Source: Bacteroidota bacterium
GTDB taxonomy: Bacteria > Bacteroidota > Bacteroidia > Chitinophagales > Chitinophagaceae
Reading direction: 5' to 3'
DNA: 64,000 nt
Assembly (NCBI GenBank): GCA_016868455.1
Contig: VGGV01000003.1
Span: 1 to 64,000 of the forward strand
The position numbers and the translations under genes are program-made. Positions 51,026 to 58,784 of the stretch are shown one piece after another. Below the pieces are notes generated by a model that had not been told where the DNA came from, did no database searches, and saw nothing but the letters and a program-made list of their open reading frames with translations. Positions within the stretch are counted from its first letter, which is position 1, and the number at the start of each line of letters is the position of its first letter.

Positions 51026-52210
51026 TCACTTAAACGCATTGAACCCCGTCACATCCATTCCTGTTATCAGCAAATGAATATCATGGGTGCCTTCATAAGT
51101 AATCACACTTTCCAGGTTCATCATATGGCGCATTACAGGATACTCACCGGTGATACCCATGCCGCCGAGCATTTGTCTTGCATCGCGGCAAATATTGGCG
51201 GCCACTTCACAGGCATTGCGCTTGGCCATGCTCACTTGCTGGGGGGTGGCTTTCCCTTCATTCATCAACACCCCCAGCCGCCAGTTCAGTAATTGTGCTT
51301 TGGTTATTTCCGTCAGCATCTCAGCCAGTTTTTTTTGCTGCAACTGGAAACTGCCAATAGGTTTGCCAAACTGTTCCCTTTCTTTTGAATAGCGCAATGC
51401 AGTGTCATAACAATCCATGGCTGCGCCGATTGTTCCCCATGCAATTCCATAACGGGCTTTTGTCAGGCAACCCAGCGGGCCTTTCAGCCCAATTATATTC
51501 GGGAAGATGTTTTCTTTTGGCACTTTTACATTATCAAATACCAGTTCACCGGTGGCTGAAGCCCTTAAACTCCATTTACCATGGGTTGTGGGTGTTGAAA
51601 ACCCTTCCATACCCCTTTCAAGGATCAATCCATGTATCTCCCCCGCTTCATTTTTGGCCCATACCACGGCCACCTGTGAATAAGGCGCATTGCTGATCCA
51701 CATCTTTGCACCGTTTAATATTACATGATCACCTGCATCTTTAAAATTGGAAAGCATGCCGGAAGGGTCACTTCCGTGATTGGGCTCTGTAAGCCCAAAA
51801 CAACCCAGCCATTCACCACTGGCAAGCCTGGGTAAATATTTTTTCCGCTGCTCTTCACTTCCGTACTGATAAATGGGGAACATGACCAGGGAACCCTGCA
51901 CAGACGCAGTGGAACGAACTCCGCTGTCGCCTCTTTCCAGTTCCTGCATCATCAGACCATAAGCAATATAATCCAAACCGCCACCGCCATATTCTGCCGG
52001 TATAGTCGGGCCAAAACATCCGAGATCGCCTAATTGTTTTATAATCTGCTGAGGAAATTCGGCCCGCTGTGCATACCCTTCAATAATGGGAGATATCTCT
52101 TTCTTTACGTAGTTGCGGACAGATTCACGGATCAGTTTATGTTCTTCGGTCAATAATTCATCCACAGCAAAATAATCAGGGCTGGTAAAGAGGTCTGTAC
52201 GGGCTGCCAT
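51026..52210 (-). CDS. Glutaryl-CoA dehydrogenase-like acyl-CoA dehydrogenase
   Basis: The 394-residue flavoprotein resembles glutaryl-CoA dehydrogenase: RSTASVQGSLVMFPIYQYG near residue 95 contains the arginine that binds the distal carboxylate, CFGLTEPNHGSDPSGM follows, and the catalytic glutamate is in VITYEGTHDIHLL near residue 375. It would oxidise and decarboxylate glutaryl-CoA to crotonyl-CoA in lysine and tryptophan breakdown. ATG at 52210 is used; the longer frame begins within the next gene's region. Other acyl-CoA dehydrogenases of similar type cannot be excluded without alignment. Confidence 0.88.
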   Translation of the reverse strand: MAARTDLFTSPDYFAVDELLTEEHKLIRESVRNYVKKEISPIIEGYAQRAEFPQQIIKQLGDLGCFGPTIPAEYGGGGLDYIAYGLMMQELERGDSGVRSTASVQGSLVMFPIYQYGSEEQRKKYLPRLASGEWLGCFGLTEPNHGSDPSGMLSNFKDAGDHVILNGAKMWISNAPYSQVAVVWAKNEAGEIHGLILERGMEGFSTPTTHGKWSLRASATGELVFDNVKVPKENIFPNIIGLKGPLGCLTKARYGIAWGTIGAAMDCYDTALRYSKEREQFGKPIGSFQLQQKKLAEMLTEITKAQLLNWRLGVLMNEGKATPQQVSMAKRNACEVAANICRDARQMLGGMGITGEYPVMRHMMNLESVITYEGTHDIHLLITGMDVTGFNAFK

Positions 52211-52238
52211 CGTTTTGTGTAAATTTAAAAAGATGGCG

Positions 52239-52246
52239 CAAAGGTA
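52239..52246 (-). promoter_or_regulatory. Promoter -7 element TACCTTTG for the glutaryl-CoA dehydrogenase-like gene
   Basis: TACCTTTG on the minus strand, 28 bases before the ATG at 52210. Confidence 0.5.
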
Positions 52247-52335
52247 AGCGAAAGTTAAGTAGCCGGGAGTTCCGGTCAAAGATGAAACAGACCTGTTATT
52301 CATTTTACCTATCTTGCAATACTGAAACAGGTATT

Positions 52336-52830
52336 ATGCCCGCCCCTGCAAAAACAGGTAATTACAGCCTGCTCATTTTTGTTTTTTCATTCACAACTTA
52401 CTTTGCATTACCGCTGTCTGCACAAAACTCCGGCAGTCCTTCAAAAGATACTCTTCAGCTGAATGAGGAAGATTCCAAAGTGTTTGAAAAGGTAGAGGTT
52501 GAAGCATCATTTCCGGGAGGTGAAACGGCCTGGCGCAGATTTCTTGAACAAAACCTGAATGCGGCAGTGCTTGCTAATAAAAGAGCGCCGGCCGGCACTT
52601 ACACCGTGGTGGTTCAGTTTGTAGTTGACAAGGAAGGAAAAGTTTCCGATATAACACCGCTTACCGAACATGGATATGGTATGGAAGAAGAAGTAGTACG
52701 GATTTTACGAAAGGCGCCCCGGTGGAAACCGGCAGTTCAGGAGGGAAGAACGGTTAAGGCGTACCGCAAACAACCGGTGACCTTTGTGGTGATGGAAGAA
52801 GAAAAAAAGAAACGGAAGAACAAAGATTAG
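52336..52830 (+). CDS. Secreted protein with TonB C-terminal domain
   Basis: From ATG 52336 there is a signal peptide (YSLLIFVFSFTTYFALPLSAQ), then about residues 55-155 form a TonB-C-like domain: FPGGETAWRRFLEQNLN, GTYTVVVQFVVDKEGKVSDI and RILRKAPRWKPAVQEGR. This domain usually binds TonB boxes of outer-membrane receptors, but a TonB without an N-terminal anchor and Pro-rich spacer is more likely a periplasmic relative. The C-terminus is a Lys/Glu-rich tail. An upstream ATG at 52282 gives an 18-residue longer N-terminus and cannot be ruled out. Confidence 0.8.
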   Translation: MPAPAKTGNYSLLIFVFSFTTYFALPLSAQNSGSPSKDTLQLNEEDSKVFEKVEVEASFPGGETAWRRFLEQNLNAAVLANKRAPAGTYTVVVQFVVDKEGKVSDITPLTEHGYGMEEEVVRILRKAPRWKPAVQEGRTVKAYRKQPVTFVVMEEEKKKRKNKD

Positions 52831-52901
52831 ATCATTGTACAATTTTTTTTATGACCTGCACGGGTTTGCTTCTTTTAATCATTCCCGGCTGCTTCATCCG
52901 G

Positions 52902-53225
52902 TCAGCCGCCCAGCCGGTCGCCGGAATAGTTATTACCCATATAAAACATCAACGACCAGCCGATATGATAATCATTGCGGTAACTGAGCGATCCGTTTTG
53001 TGAAGTGATATAATCAAGATACCATTCTGAGTTGAGTTTATAGCCCAGCCTGATGCGAAACTGGCCGCCGATCCCCTTGCCTGTCGCATCATCTTCATTA
53101 AACGTGCTTAAAGTATTACGGGTACCAACGCTGAAAGCGCCGGCAGGTTCATCATCACTAAGGCGATTTTGTGAAGAACGCAAAAATGCCTGCAGTGAAG
53201 CTGCAACAATAAAAAGATGTTTCAA
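52902..53225 (-). pseudogene. Truncated outer-membrane beta-barrel protein
   Basis: The frame has a hydrophobic N-terminal segment, then AFSVGTRNTLSTFNEDD, GKGIGGQFRIRLGYKLNSEW and DYHIGWSLMFYMGNN, which I recall from Bacteroidota secreted beta-barrel proteins of about 200 residues. It ends early with GDRLGG, where the family continues with more strands, so the C-terminal half is missing. The start is TTG with no ATG available. Whether the loss is a true deletion or a frameshift just before the stop cannot be settled here. Confidence 0.5.
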
Positions 53226-53269
53226 ACCGGAAGATTTTACATAAAGTTTTACCGGAACGGAATTTTCGT

Positions 53270-53797
53270 ATGAACGAAGCAGCGCCCGGCCTTATTGCCT
53301 TGTCACCCGCAGGAAAACTGCGATACTGCATGAGACAGCCATCCATTTTGCGGCCGGTTATTACAGCAGGGCTTACTGCCGGCACACTGGACATTGTTGG
53401 CGCTTCCCTGCAGTATTATATCAAAACCGGTAAAGGCCCTGGAAATATGTTACGTTTTATTGCCAGCGGGGTGTTTGGTACAAAAGCATTTTCCGGAGGG
53501 GCCGAAATGGCCGGACTCGGGTTGCTGTTTCATTACATTATCACATTTCTGTTTACCATCTTTTTCTTCTGGCTTTATCCACGGACAGGTATTCTCCAAA
53601 AAAATGCAATCCTTACCGGGCTGCTGTATGGCCGCTTTATATGGGCAGTTATGAATCTGGTGGTATTTCCGCTGAGTTCGGCCCCGGTCATCCCGTTTGT
53701 TTTAAAAAAGGCTGTGATTGCAATGCTGATTTTTATGTGCTGTGCCGGGCTCCCCATAGCGCTTATTGCCGATAAATATTATCTTTATAAAAAATAA
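53270..53797 (+). CDS. Four-TM membrane protein of unknown function
   Basis: The 175-residue protein has a basic N-terminus, hydrophobic segments at about 28-47, 82-103, 111-133 and 142-165, and glycine-rich connecting parts (GNMLRFIASGVFGTKAFSGG). I recognise no named domain, though similar sequences with SGVFGxxAFSGG occur in Bacteroidota and Proteobacteria as uncharacterised membrane proteins. An ATG at 53330 would drop the first 20 residues and is a reasonable alternative start. It runs divergently from the truncated barrel gene. Confidence 0.75.
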   Translation: MNEAAPGLIALSPAGKLRYCMRQPSILRPVITAGLTAGTLDIVGASLQYYIKTGKGPGNMLRFIASGVFGTKAFSGGAEMAGLGLLFHYIITFLFTIFFFWLYPRTGILQKNAILTGLLYGRFIWAVMNLVVFPLSSAPVIPFVLKKAVIAMLIFMCCAGLPIALIADKYYLYKK

Positions 53798-53804
53798 AAC
53801 CCCT

Positions 53805-53951
53805 ATGTCCCTGCTCAATCAAAAAAACCCAAAAGGGAAGGGTAATAAAAAGAATAAACCGCAACCGTCCCAGGGTTCTAAATTCATCCAGAAGCCCAAA
53901 TCAGGTTTTGTCAGCAAACAGCAAAATACCGGGTCGCAGCGGGGCAGTTAG
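53805..53951 (+). CDS. Small basic protein of 48 residues
   Basis: Starting at ATG 53805, 7 bases after the membrane-protein stop, this frame gives a 48-residue protein rich in lysine, glutamine, asparagine and glycine (SLLNQKNPKGKGNKKNKP and PQPSQGSKFIQKPKSGFV). I recall similar short basic proteins in Bacteroidota, but no function is known. It may bind nucleic acid. It overlaps the transglutaminase-like gene's 3' end by 4 bases. Confidence 0.6.
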   Translation: MSLLNQKNPKGKGNKKNKPQPSQGSKFIQKPKSGFVSKQQNTGSQRGS

Positions 53952-54916
53952 TGATGCTGTTGTGATTTTACATTTATTTTATAACGCATTACCACATCAT
54001 CATTGTACAGAAGATAAAGCCAGCGGACATTGGCACCGGCCACCGTATAGGTGTATTGTTGCCGGGGAGATGTTTCAGCCTGGGGCAAGCTGCGATCGGG
54101 TTTAAGAAATACCCATGACGATGAGTGACTGAAAAAAGAAGAATCGATATTGAGTGTGGGGGAAATGGTTCCTGCGCCGGTTCTGCCTGTTTCCAGTTGC
54201 AGTACGATGGTATCGCCAACAGCCGCTTCTATAATTCCCTTTCCAGGATAAAAAGAAGTGAAGGAGTATTTGGCAAAAGCCTTTTGCCGGAAAGGGGAAT
54301 GCCGGAACTCATCCGGTACTTTATCATCAGGCAATAATGTCCAGCGGGGATCATCAGGATAATGATCCTTGATGAACACTTCAGGAGCAGTGAGGAAATA
54401 CCTGTCATTGTAATCCCGCACAAACTCCCCGTCCCTCAGGTTGATATAGCCGCTGGCCCAGGTAACATCCAGCAATTGCCATTTATCTTCAAGAAAAACC
54501 GCATTCCAGTTATGATTAACTCCGAATTTTAAACCACCCCGGCCAAAAGCCCCCCTGGCATAGCCACTTATTATTTCAGAACGGATACCGGCATGACCAC
54601 ACAATACCTTGAATAATTTTGCATACCCGTCACAAAAAGCAGTCCGTCTTCTTAACACGGTTTCAGCCACCCTTTCATTCAGCGGTTTCAGCGGACCCTC
54701 ATCATCAGGTTCGGGTACGGGATACTTATTTTTACGCTGATGTTTTGTAAAAGTGGTATAAGCGATATTATCTGTTATCCACTGAAAAATGGCTTTGACC
54801 TTCTGGTGATCTGAGTTCAAACCGGCAGTAAGCTTTTTTGCCAGCGTGGCTGCATCTGTTTGGGCTGCCAGCGATGTAAAATCGAAAAGTATTGTCAGCA
54901 GCAATAATTTTTTCAT
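53948..54916 (-). CDS. Secreted transglutaminase-like (cysteine protease fold) protein
   Basis: After a signal peptide (MKKLLLLTILFDFTSLAAQ) comes a transglutaminase-like domain with the catalytic triad: cysteine in RRTAFCDGYAKLF near residue 95, histidine in GVNHNWNAVFLED near residue 135 and aspartate in LLDVTWASG near residue 150. The C-terminal ~150 residues are beta-rich and of unknown role. In Bacteroidota such proteins are often thought to act as proteases or deamidases in the periplasm. ATG 54916 is used; a GTG lies 9 bases upstream. Confidence 0.88.
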   Translation of the reverse strand: MKKLLLLTILFDFTSLAAQTDAATLAKKLTAGLNSDHQKVKAIFQWITDNIAYTTFTKHQRKNKYPVPEPDDEGPLKPLNERVAETVLRRRTAFCDGYAKLFKVLCGHAGIRSEIISGYARGAFGRGGLKFGVNHNWNAVFLEDKWQLLDVTWASGYINLRDGEFVRDYNDRYFLTAPEVFIKDHYPDDPRWTLLPDDKVPDEFRHSPFRQKAFAKYSFTSFYPGKGIIEAAVGDTIVLQLETGRTGAGTISPTLNIDSSFFSHSSSWVFLKPDRSLPQAETSPRQQYTYTVAGANVRWLYLLYNDDVVMRYKINVKSQQHH

Positions 54917-54952
54917 AAGCTGCACCTTCTGTATAAAATTAGAACAATATTT

Positions 54953-55666
54953 TCAGCGTTTCAAAAACCGGTTCTTCAGCAGTTTTTCCATCACTTCATC
55001 CTTCTGGTTGCGGCTGATGGGAATATGGTGCTGGCCGATGCGGATATCATTGGTCTCAATACTGTCAATTTTTGAGGCAGCGACGATATAAGACTTGTGC
55101 ACTTTCAGGAATTTGTCAGCCGGCAGGTAATCTTCCACCGCCCGCAAGGTAAGGTAGGTCATGTATTTTTTCCCGGGGGTGTGTATGGTAACATAGTTCT
55201 GTAAAGCTTCCGCAAAAAGTATTTCATCGTACTGAATTTTCACCAGCCTGTTATCGGCCTTGATGAAAAAGAAATCAGACGCAGCTTCCTGACTGTTGGT
55301 TTCCCTAATCTCATAATACTCTTTTGCCTTGAGGGTCGCTTTCAAAAAGCGGTCAAAAGAAAAAGGCTTTACCAGGTAGTCCAGCGCATTCACCTCAAAA
55401 CCCTCCAGGGCAAACTGGGGATAGGCGGTTGTAAAAATTACCGGCGGGGGATGCCGGAGCGATTTAAAAAAATCAAGCCCGGTAATGCGGGGCATCTGTA
55501 TATCGAGGAACAGCAGTTGTACGTTTCCGCTGCTTACCAGTTCTGTGGCGGCCAGTGCAGAATCAAACTCGCCCAGCAGGGTCAGGAAGCCGGCATCTGC
55601 TACATATTCCCTAAGCCCTTTACGGGCCAATGGTTCGTCGTCTATTATGATACAATTGATATTCAT
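54953..55666 (-). CDS. LytTR-type response regulator
   Basis: The 237-residue protein has a receiver domain (IIDDEPLARKGLREY with the acidic pocket near residue 8, phosphorylated aspartate in LLFLDIQMPRITG near residue 55, and VNALDYLVKPFSFDRF near residue 100) and a C-terminal LytTR DNA-binding domain (FFIKADNRLVKIQYDEILF and FLKVHKSYIVAASKID). It is the partner of the LytS-like kinase just upstream, which it overlaps by an ATGA. Its target genes are unknown; the nearby secreted genes are candidates. Confidence 0.94.
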   Translation of the reverse strand: MNINCIIIDDEPLARKGLREYVADAGFLTLLGEFDSALAATELVSSGNVQLLFLDIQMPRITGLDFFKSLRHPPPVIFTTAYPQFALEGFEVNALDYLVKPFSFDRFLKATLKAKEYYEIRETNSQEAASDFFFIKADNRLVKIQYDEILFAEALQNYVTIHTPGKKYMTYLTLRAVEDYLPADKFLKVHKSYIVAASKIDSIETNDIRIGQHHIPISRNQKDEVMEKLLKNRFLKR

Positions 55667-56688
55667 GATAAGCGGATATTCAGGCTGACTGTAAAAACAA
55701 CAGCGGTTTCACTCACTTTGAAATCATGTTTTCCGGGGTACAAAAGTTCCAGCCTCCTTTTCACATTCTGCAGTCCGATACCTCCATGCGATTCCGTGGT
55801 AGGCTGATGTTCCTTTGAATTTTTTACTGTGAACAGAAACTGGCCGTTCTCCCTTTGCATTTTTACTTCCACATAATTCCTGCCGTTGCGGTGATGCGAA
55901 ATATGTTTGAATGCATTCTCCACCAGCGGTATCAGAAGCAGCGGCTCAATAGAGAATCCCTTTACTGAATCAGCGCAATGGAACTCCACGGCATATTTAT
56001 CGTCTTTTCGTAATTGCTGCAGGTCCATATAATCTTTCAGGTACCTGATCTCTTTTTCCACAGGCACTTTTTCCCCGTTCATCTCATAAAGCTGGTATCG
56101 CAGTATTTCAGAAAACTTATGCAATGCATTTCTAGCATCAGAATTATCTTTATTAATGAGGAAATAAACTGAATTAAGTGAATTGAAAACGAAATGCGGG
56201 TTGATCTGGGATTTGAGGAAATTAAGTTCCGCTTCTGCTTTCTCTTTTGCCGTTTCGGCCATCCGCTGCTGCAGTTGCCGGTAATCAAACACCAGTTTTA
56301 CCGCCGCACCCGCAATAACAAGGAAAAAATGCGGAAGGATATTGTCATACACCCTTCTTTTAATATCTGATGACCAGTCGTAAAGGGCGGGATTATGGGT
56401 TACCCGGCCAAGAATGTACATCTTGATAATACTGCTGGTCAGTATAAGCAGGACAAAGCCAAGAGCAAACCATCCGTATTTCTTTTTATACAGCAGCCGG
56501 GGTATCAGCACATAGTTGGTGATATAGATCATCAGCGCCAGGTCGGCCACTTTGATAGCGGTTACTTTAAAGGCGGTTGACTGGCGGGAGTACTCATCTG
56601 CCCTTAGAAAAAACCATACGCCAAATACCAGCATCCAAAATACGAGATGATGCAACCTGTACTTTAAAAAAAAGGGAGCGTTGTGCAT
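55663..56688 (-). CDS. LytS-like sensor histidine kinase
   Basis: The 341-residue protein has four membrane segments in the first ~130 residues, a short coiled coil, and the His_kinase domain with LKSQINPHFVFNSLNSVYFL (phospho-acceptor H near residue 170), then an ATPase domain with PLLLIPLVENAFKHISHH and GGIGLQNVKRRLELLYPG. No extracytoplasmic sensing domain is present, so the membrane segments themselves may sense. It forms a two-component system with the LytTR regulator downstream, overlapping it by 4 bases. Confidence 0.94.
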   Translation of the reverse strand: MHNAPFFLKYRLHHLVFWMLVFGVWFFLRADEYSRQSTAFKVTAIKVADLALMIYITNYVLIPRLLYKKKYGWFALGFVLLILTSSIIKMYILGRVTHNPALYDWSSDIKRRVYDNILPHFFLVIAGAAVKLVFDYRQLQQRMAETAKEKAEAELNFLKSQINPHFVFNSLNSVYFLINKDNSDARNALHKFSEILRYQLYEMNGEKVPVEKEIRYLKDYMDLQQLRKDDKYAVEFHCADSVKGFSIEPLLLIPLVENAFKHISHHRNGRNYVEVKMQRENGQFLFTVKNSKEHQPTTESHGGIGLQNVKRRLELLYPGKHDFKVSETAVVFTVSLNIRLS

Positions 56689-56857
56689 GATGCGAAATAA
56701 AGTTACAAATAAGCAATGTCATCACCCATTACACCACCGGGGCTATTTACCTGACGTATTGCAATATTCCATTTCATCAGGCAGATGCTGCCGTTGATGT
56801 AAGTTTTTTGTTTTACCCACTTTCAGAACTGAATTTCACCCTTCTAAACCCAGCTAT

Positions 56858-57484
56858 ATGAAATATTTTCTGCTACTCGGTTTCCTGTCTGCATTTTCCT
56901 GCAACAGCCGTTCCCAGAATAATAACCCGGCCGGCAAGATTGGTGGCCCCTGCGAGGGTTGTGAAGCAATTTATGAAAGCCCGGTTCCTTTTGAAAAATT
57001 AAACAATATGTGCTGGCTGCCGGACTGGAACGATAAGGGACCCCGGCTTGCTGTTAATGGTATAGTTTATAATGCTGACGGTACGCCTGCTGCCGGAGTA
57101 ATCATTTACATTTATCACACTGATCAGTCAGGAGTTTATCCGAAAAAAGGAGATGAAAAAGGCTGGGGCAAACGTCATGGTTACCTGCGGGGCTGGATGA
57201 AGACCAATGAAAAAGGCGAGTACAAGTTTTTTACTTTAAAACCCGGTTCCTATCCGCAGGGAAGAAACCCGGCGCATATTCATGTTACGGTAAAAGAACC
57301 GGACAAAAACGAATATTGGATTGATGAATATCTTTTCGATGATGACCGATACCTGACAGATGATGAAAGAAAAAAAATACAAAACCGGGGTGGCGACGGG
57401 ATACTGAAAACAAAGGATGTGGGCCCTCTGCTGAAGGCGGAAAGACATATTTACCTTGGGAAAAACATACCTGATTACCTGTAA
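56858..57484 (+). CDS. Intradiol-dioxygenase-like lipoprotein
   Basis: The 208-residue protein has a lipoprotein signal (FLLLGFLSAFSC) and a beta-sandwich domain related to protocatechuate 3,4-dioxygenase: ADGTPAAGVIIYIYHTDQSG, then GYLRGWMKTNEKGEYKFFTL and a PGSYPQGRNPAHIHVTV stretch. The latter contains tyrosine and two histidines at the usual iron-ligand positions (with Y in YHTDQSGVYP a possible second). So the iron site looks intact. Secreted members of this family occur in many bacteria and their substrate is unknown. The gene stands alone and converges on the frameshifted gene downstream. Confidence 0.82.
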   Translation: MKYFLLLGFLSAFSCNSRSQNNNPAGKIGGPCEGCEAIYESPVPFEKLNNMCWLPDWNDKGPRLAVNGIVYNADGTPAAGVIIYIYHTDQSGVYPKKGDEKGWGKRHGYLRGWMKTNEKGEYKFFTLKPGSYPQGRNPAHIHVTVKEPDKNEYWIDEYLFDDDRYLTDDERKKIQNRGGDGILKTKDVGPLLKAERHIYLGKNIPDYL

Positions 57485-57489
57485 AAAAA

Positions 57490-57965
57490 TTATTTAACCC
57501 ATAACTCCGCCCTTGCCCGGTAATAAGTGAGGGTCCGGTCTGACATATTTGTGCTGATGCCGCTTACCTTTACCTTCCACATTTTTTTCTCTTTATCAAA
57601 ACTGCTTTCAACTTTCCCGTCGGAGACATTGATGAAAGCTACCTGGTCGCCGGATTTGAACGAATAGGCCCCTTCTACCTCTCCCCTTCCCTTGGAACCG
57701 GGCTGAATATCATACGTGGTATTCCTAAGCCTCTTTTCATGAAAAAAAGTGAGAAGAACTGCTCTCTTTGTTCAATCACAATGGTGAGATCACCCCGAAC
57801 CCGGTATACTTTTAAGGTAGCCGGCCGGGCTTCAATAAAAAAATTATTAACGCTTACAGTATCTGTAATAAATACAGGGCAGCGGCTAAGCATTGTATCC
57901 CGGCTTACCTGTGAAATACCGGAAACGGATAAGAAAATGCAAATAACCAACAGAAGATGTCGCAT
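57490..57965 (-). pseudogene. Secreted protein gene with frameshift in an A7/T7 run
   Basis: From ATG 57965 the frame has a signal peptide (MRHLLLVICIFLSVSGIS) and continues to FFSLFF. It then goes out of frame at the run of seven As at 57742-57748 (Ts on the coding strand). The other frame continues with HEKRLRNTTYDIQPGS and ends RARAELWVK at TAA 57490-57492. One extra base in the homopolymer would restore a single 160-residue protein. I recognise no family. The fault could be a true mutation or a sequencing error. Confidence 0.6.
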
Positions 57966-58017
57966 TGTCAACAATTAGAAACCGAAAAAATACGAATAAA
58001 CACTGAAACCCGGTTAT

Positions 58018-58716
58018 TCATTTTGTTGTATCATTTTTTGGTCTTTCCCCAAATAACAGGCTTCCGATCCTTACCAGGTTGCTTCCTTCTTCTACAGCCA
58101 CCCTGTAATCGCTGCTCATACCCATGGAGAGGGTTGTGAACCTTGCCTGCCGGCAGGCAGGTTGTGAGTTGTAAGTCCGGAGCTTGTCGAAAATTACTTT
58201 AAGATTTCTAAACTCAGTTCTTACTGCATCTATATCCTCTGTAAAACTTGCCATGCCCATCAGCCCGCAAATCCTGACATTTTTCAATCCGGCTGCCGGA
58301 ATTTTTTTTATTAAAGCATCCAGTTCCGCTTCATCCAGCCCAAACTTGGTTTCCTCCCTTGCAATATGAACCTGTAACAGACAATCAATAACCCTTCCGG
58401 CTTTCTCCGCCTGTTTATTAATTTCTTTTAAAAGCTTCAGACTGTCTACCCCGTGAATGAGTTGCACAAAGGGCGCTATTAACTTTACTTTATTTGTTTG
58501 CAGGTGGCCGATGAAATGCCAGCGGGTGTCCCCGGGCAATATATTGGCTTTTTCAACCATCTCCTGTACATAGTTCTCACCAAAATCACGGTGGCCCAGG
58601 CCATACAGCTCCCGTATTTCTTTAATGGGTTTGGTTTTGGAAACAGCCACCAGCCCAACTGAATTGGCATCCAGTTCCTTTCTGATTTGTCTGTATGCTT
58701 CTACATTAACGGGCAT
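58018..58716 (-). CDS. yggS: YggS family PLP homeostasis protein
   Basis: The 232-residue alanine-racemase-fold protein binds PLP and helps balance cellular vitamin B6. It has VGLVAVSKTKPIKEI with the PLP lysine near residue 27, RDFGENYVQEM near residue 44, WHFIGHLQTNK near residue 66, and SMGMSSDYRVAVEEGSNLVR near the end. Residues just before the SMGMSSDY motif contain QPACRQAR, encoded by a perfect 16-base palindrome (58144-58159), which looks like a small inserted element absent from the family. The reading frame is kept. Confidence 0.93.
   Translation of the reverse strand: MPVNVEAYRQIRKELDANSVGLVAVSKTKPIKEIRELYGLGHRDFGENYVQEMVEKANILPGDTRWHFIGHLQTNKVKLIAPFVQLIHGVDSLKLLKEINKQAEKAGRVIDCLLQVHIAREETKFGLDEAELDALIKKIPAAGLKNVRICGLMGMASFTEDIDAVRTEFRNLKVIFDKLRTYNSQPACRQARFTTLSMGMSSDYRVAVEEGSNLVRIGSLLFGERPKNDTTK
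58144..58159. repeat. Perfect 16-base palindrome inside yggS
   Basis: TGCCTGCC followed at once by GGCAGGCA. It encodes part of a short segment that interrupts the conserved C-terminal region of yggS without breaking the frame. A related sequence lies at 50998-51009. Confidence 0.7.
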
Positions 58717-58784
58717 ACCCTAAAATTAAAATGTGCAGAAATTTTCTATCCGCACACCAAAAGCAAAGAGGAATAACAGGTTGA

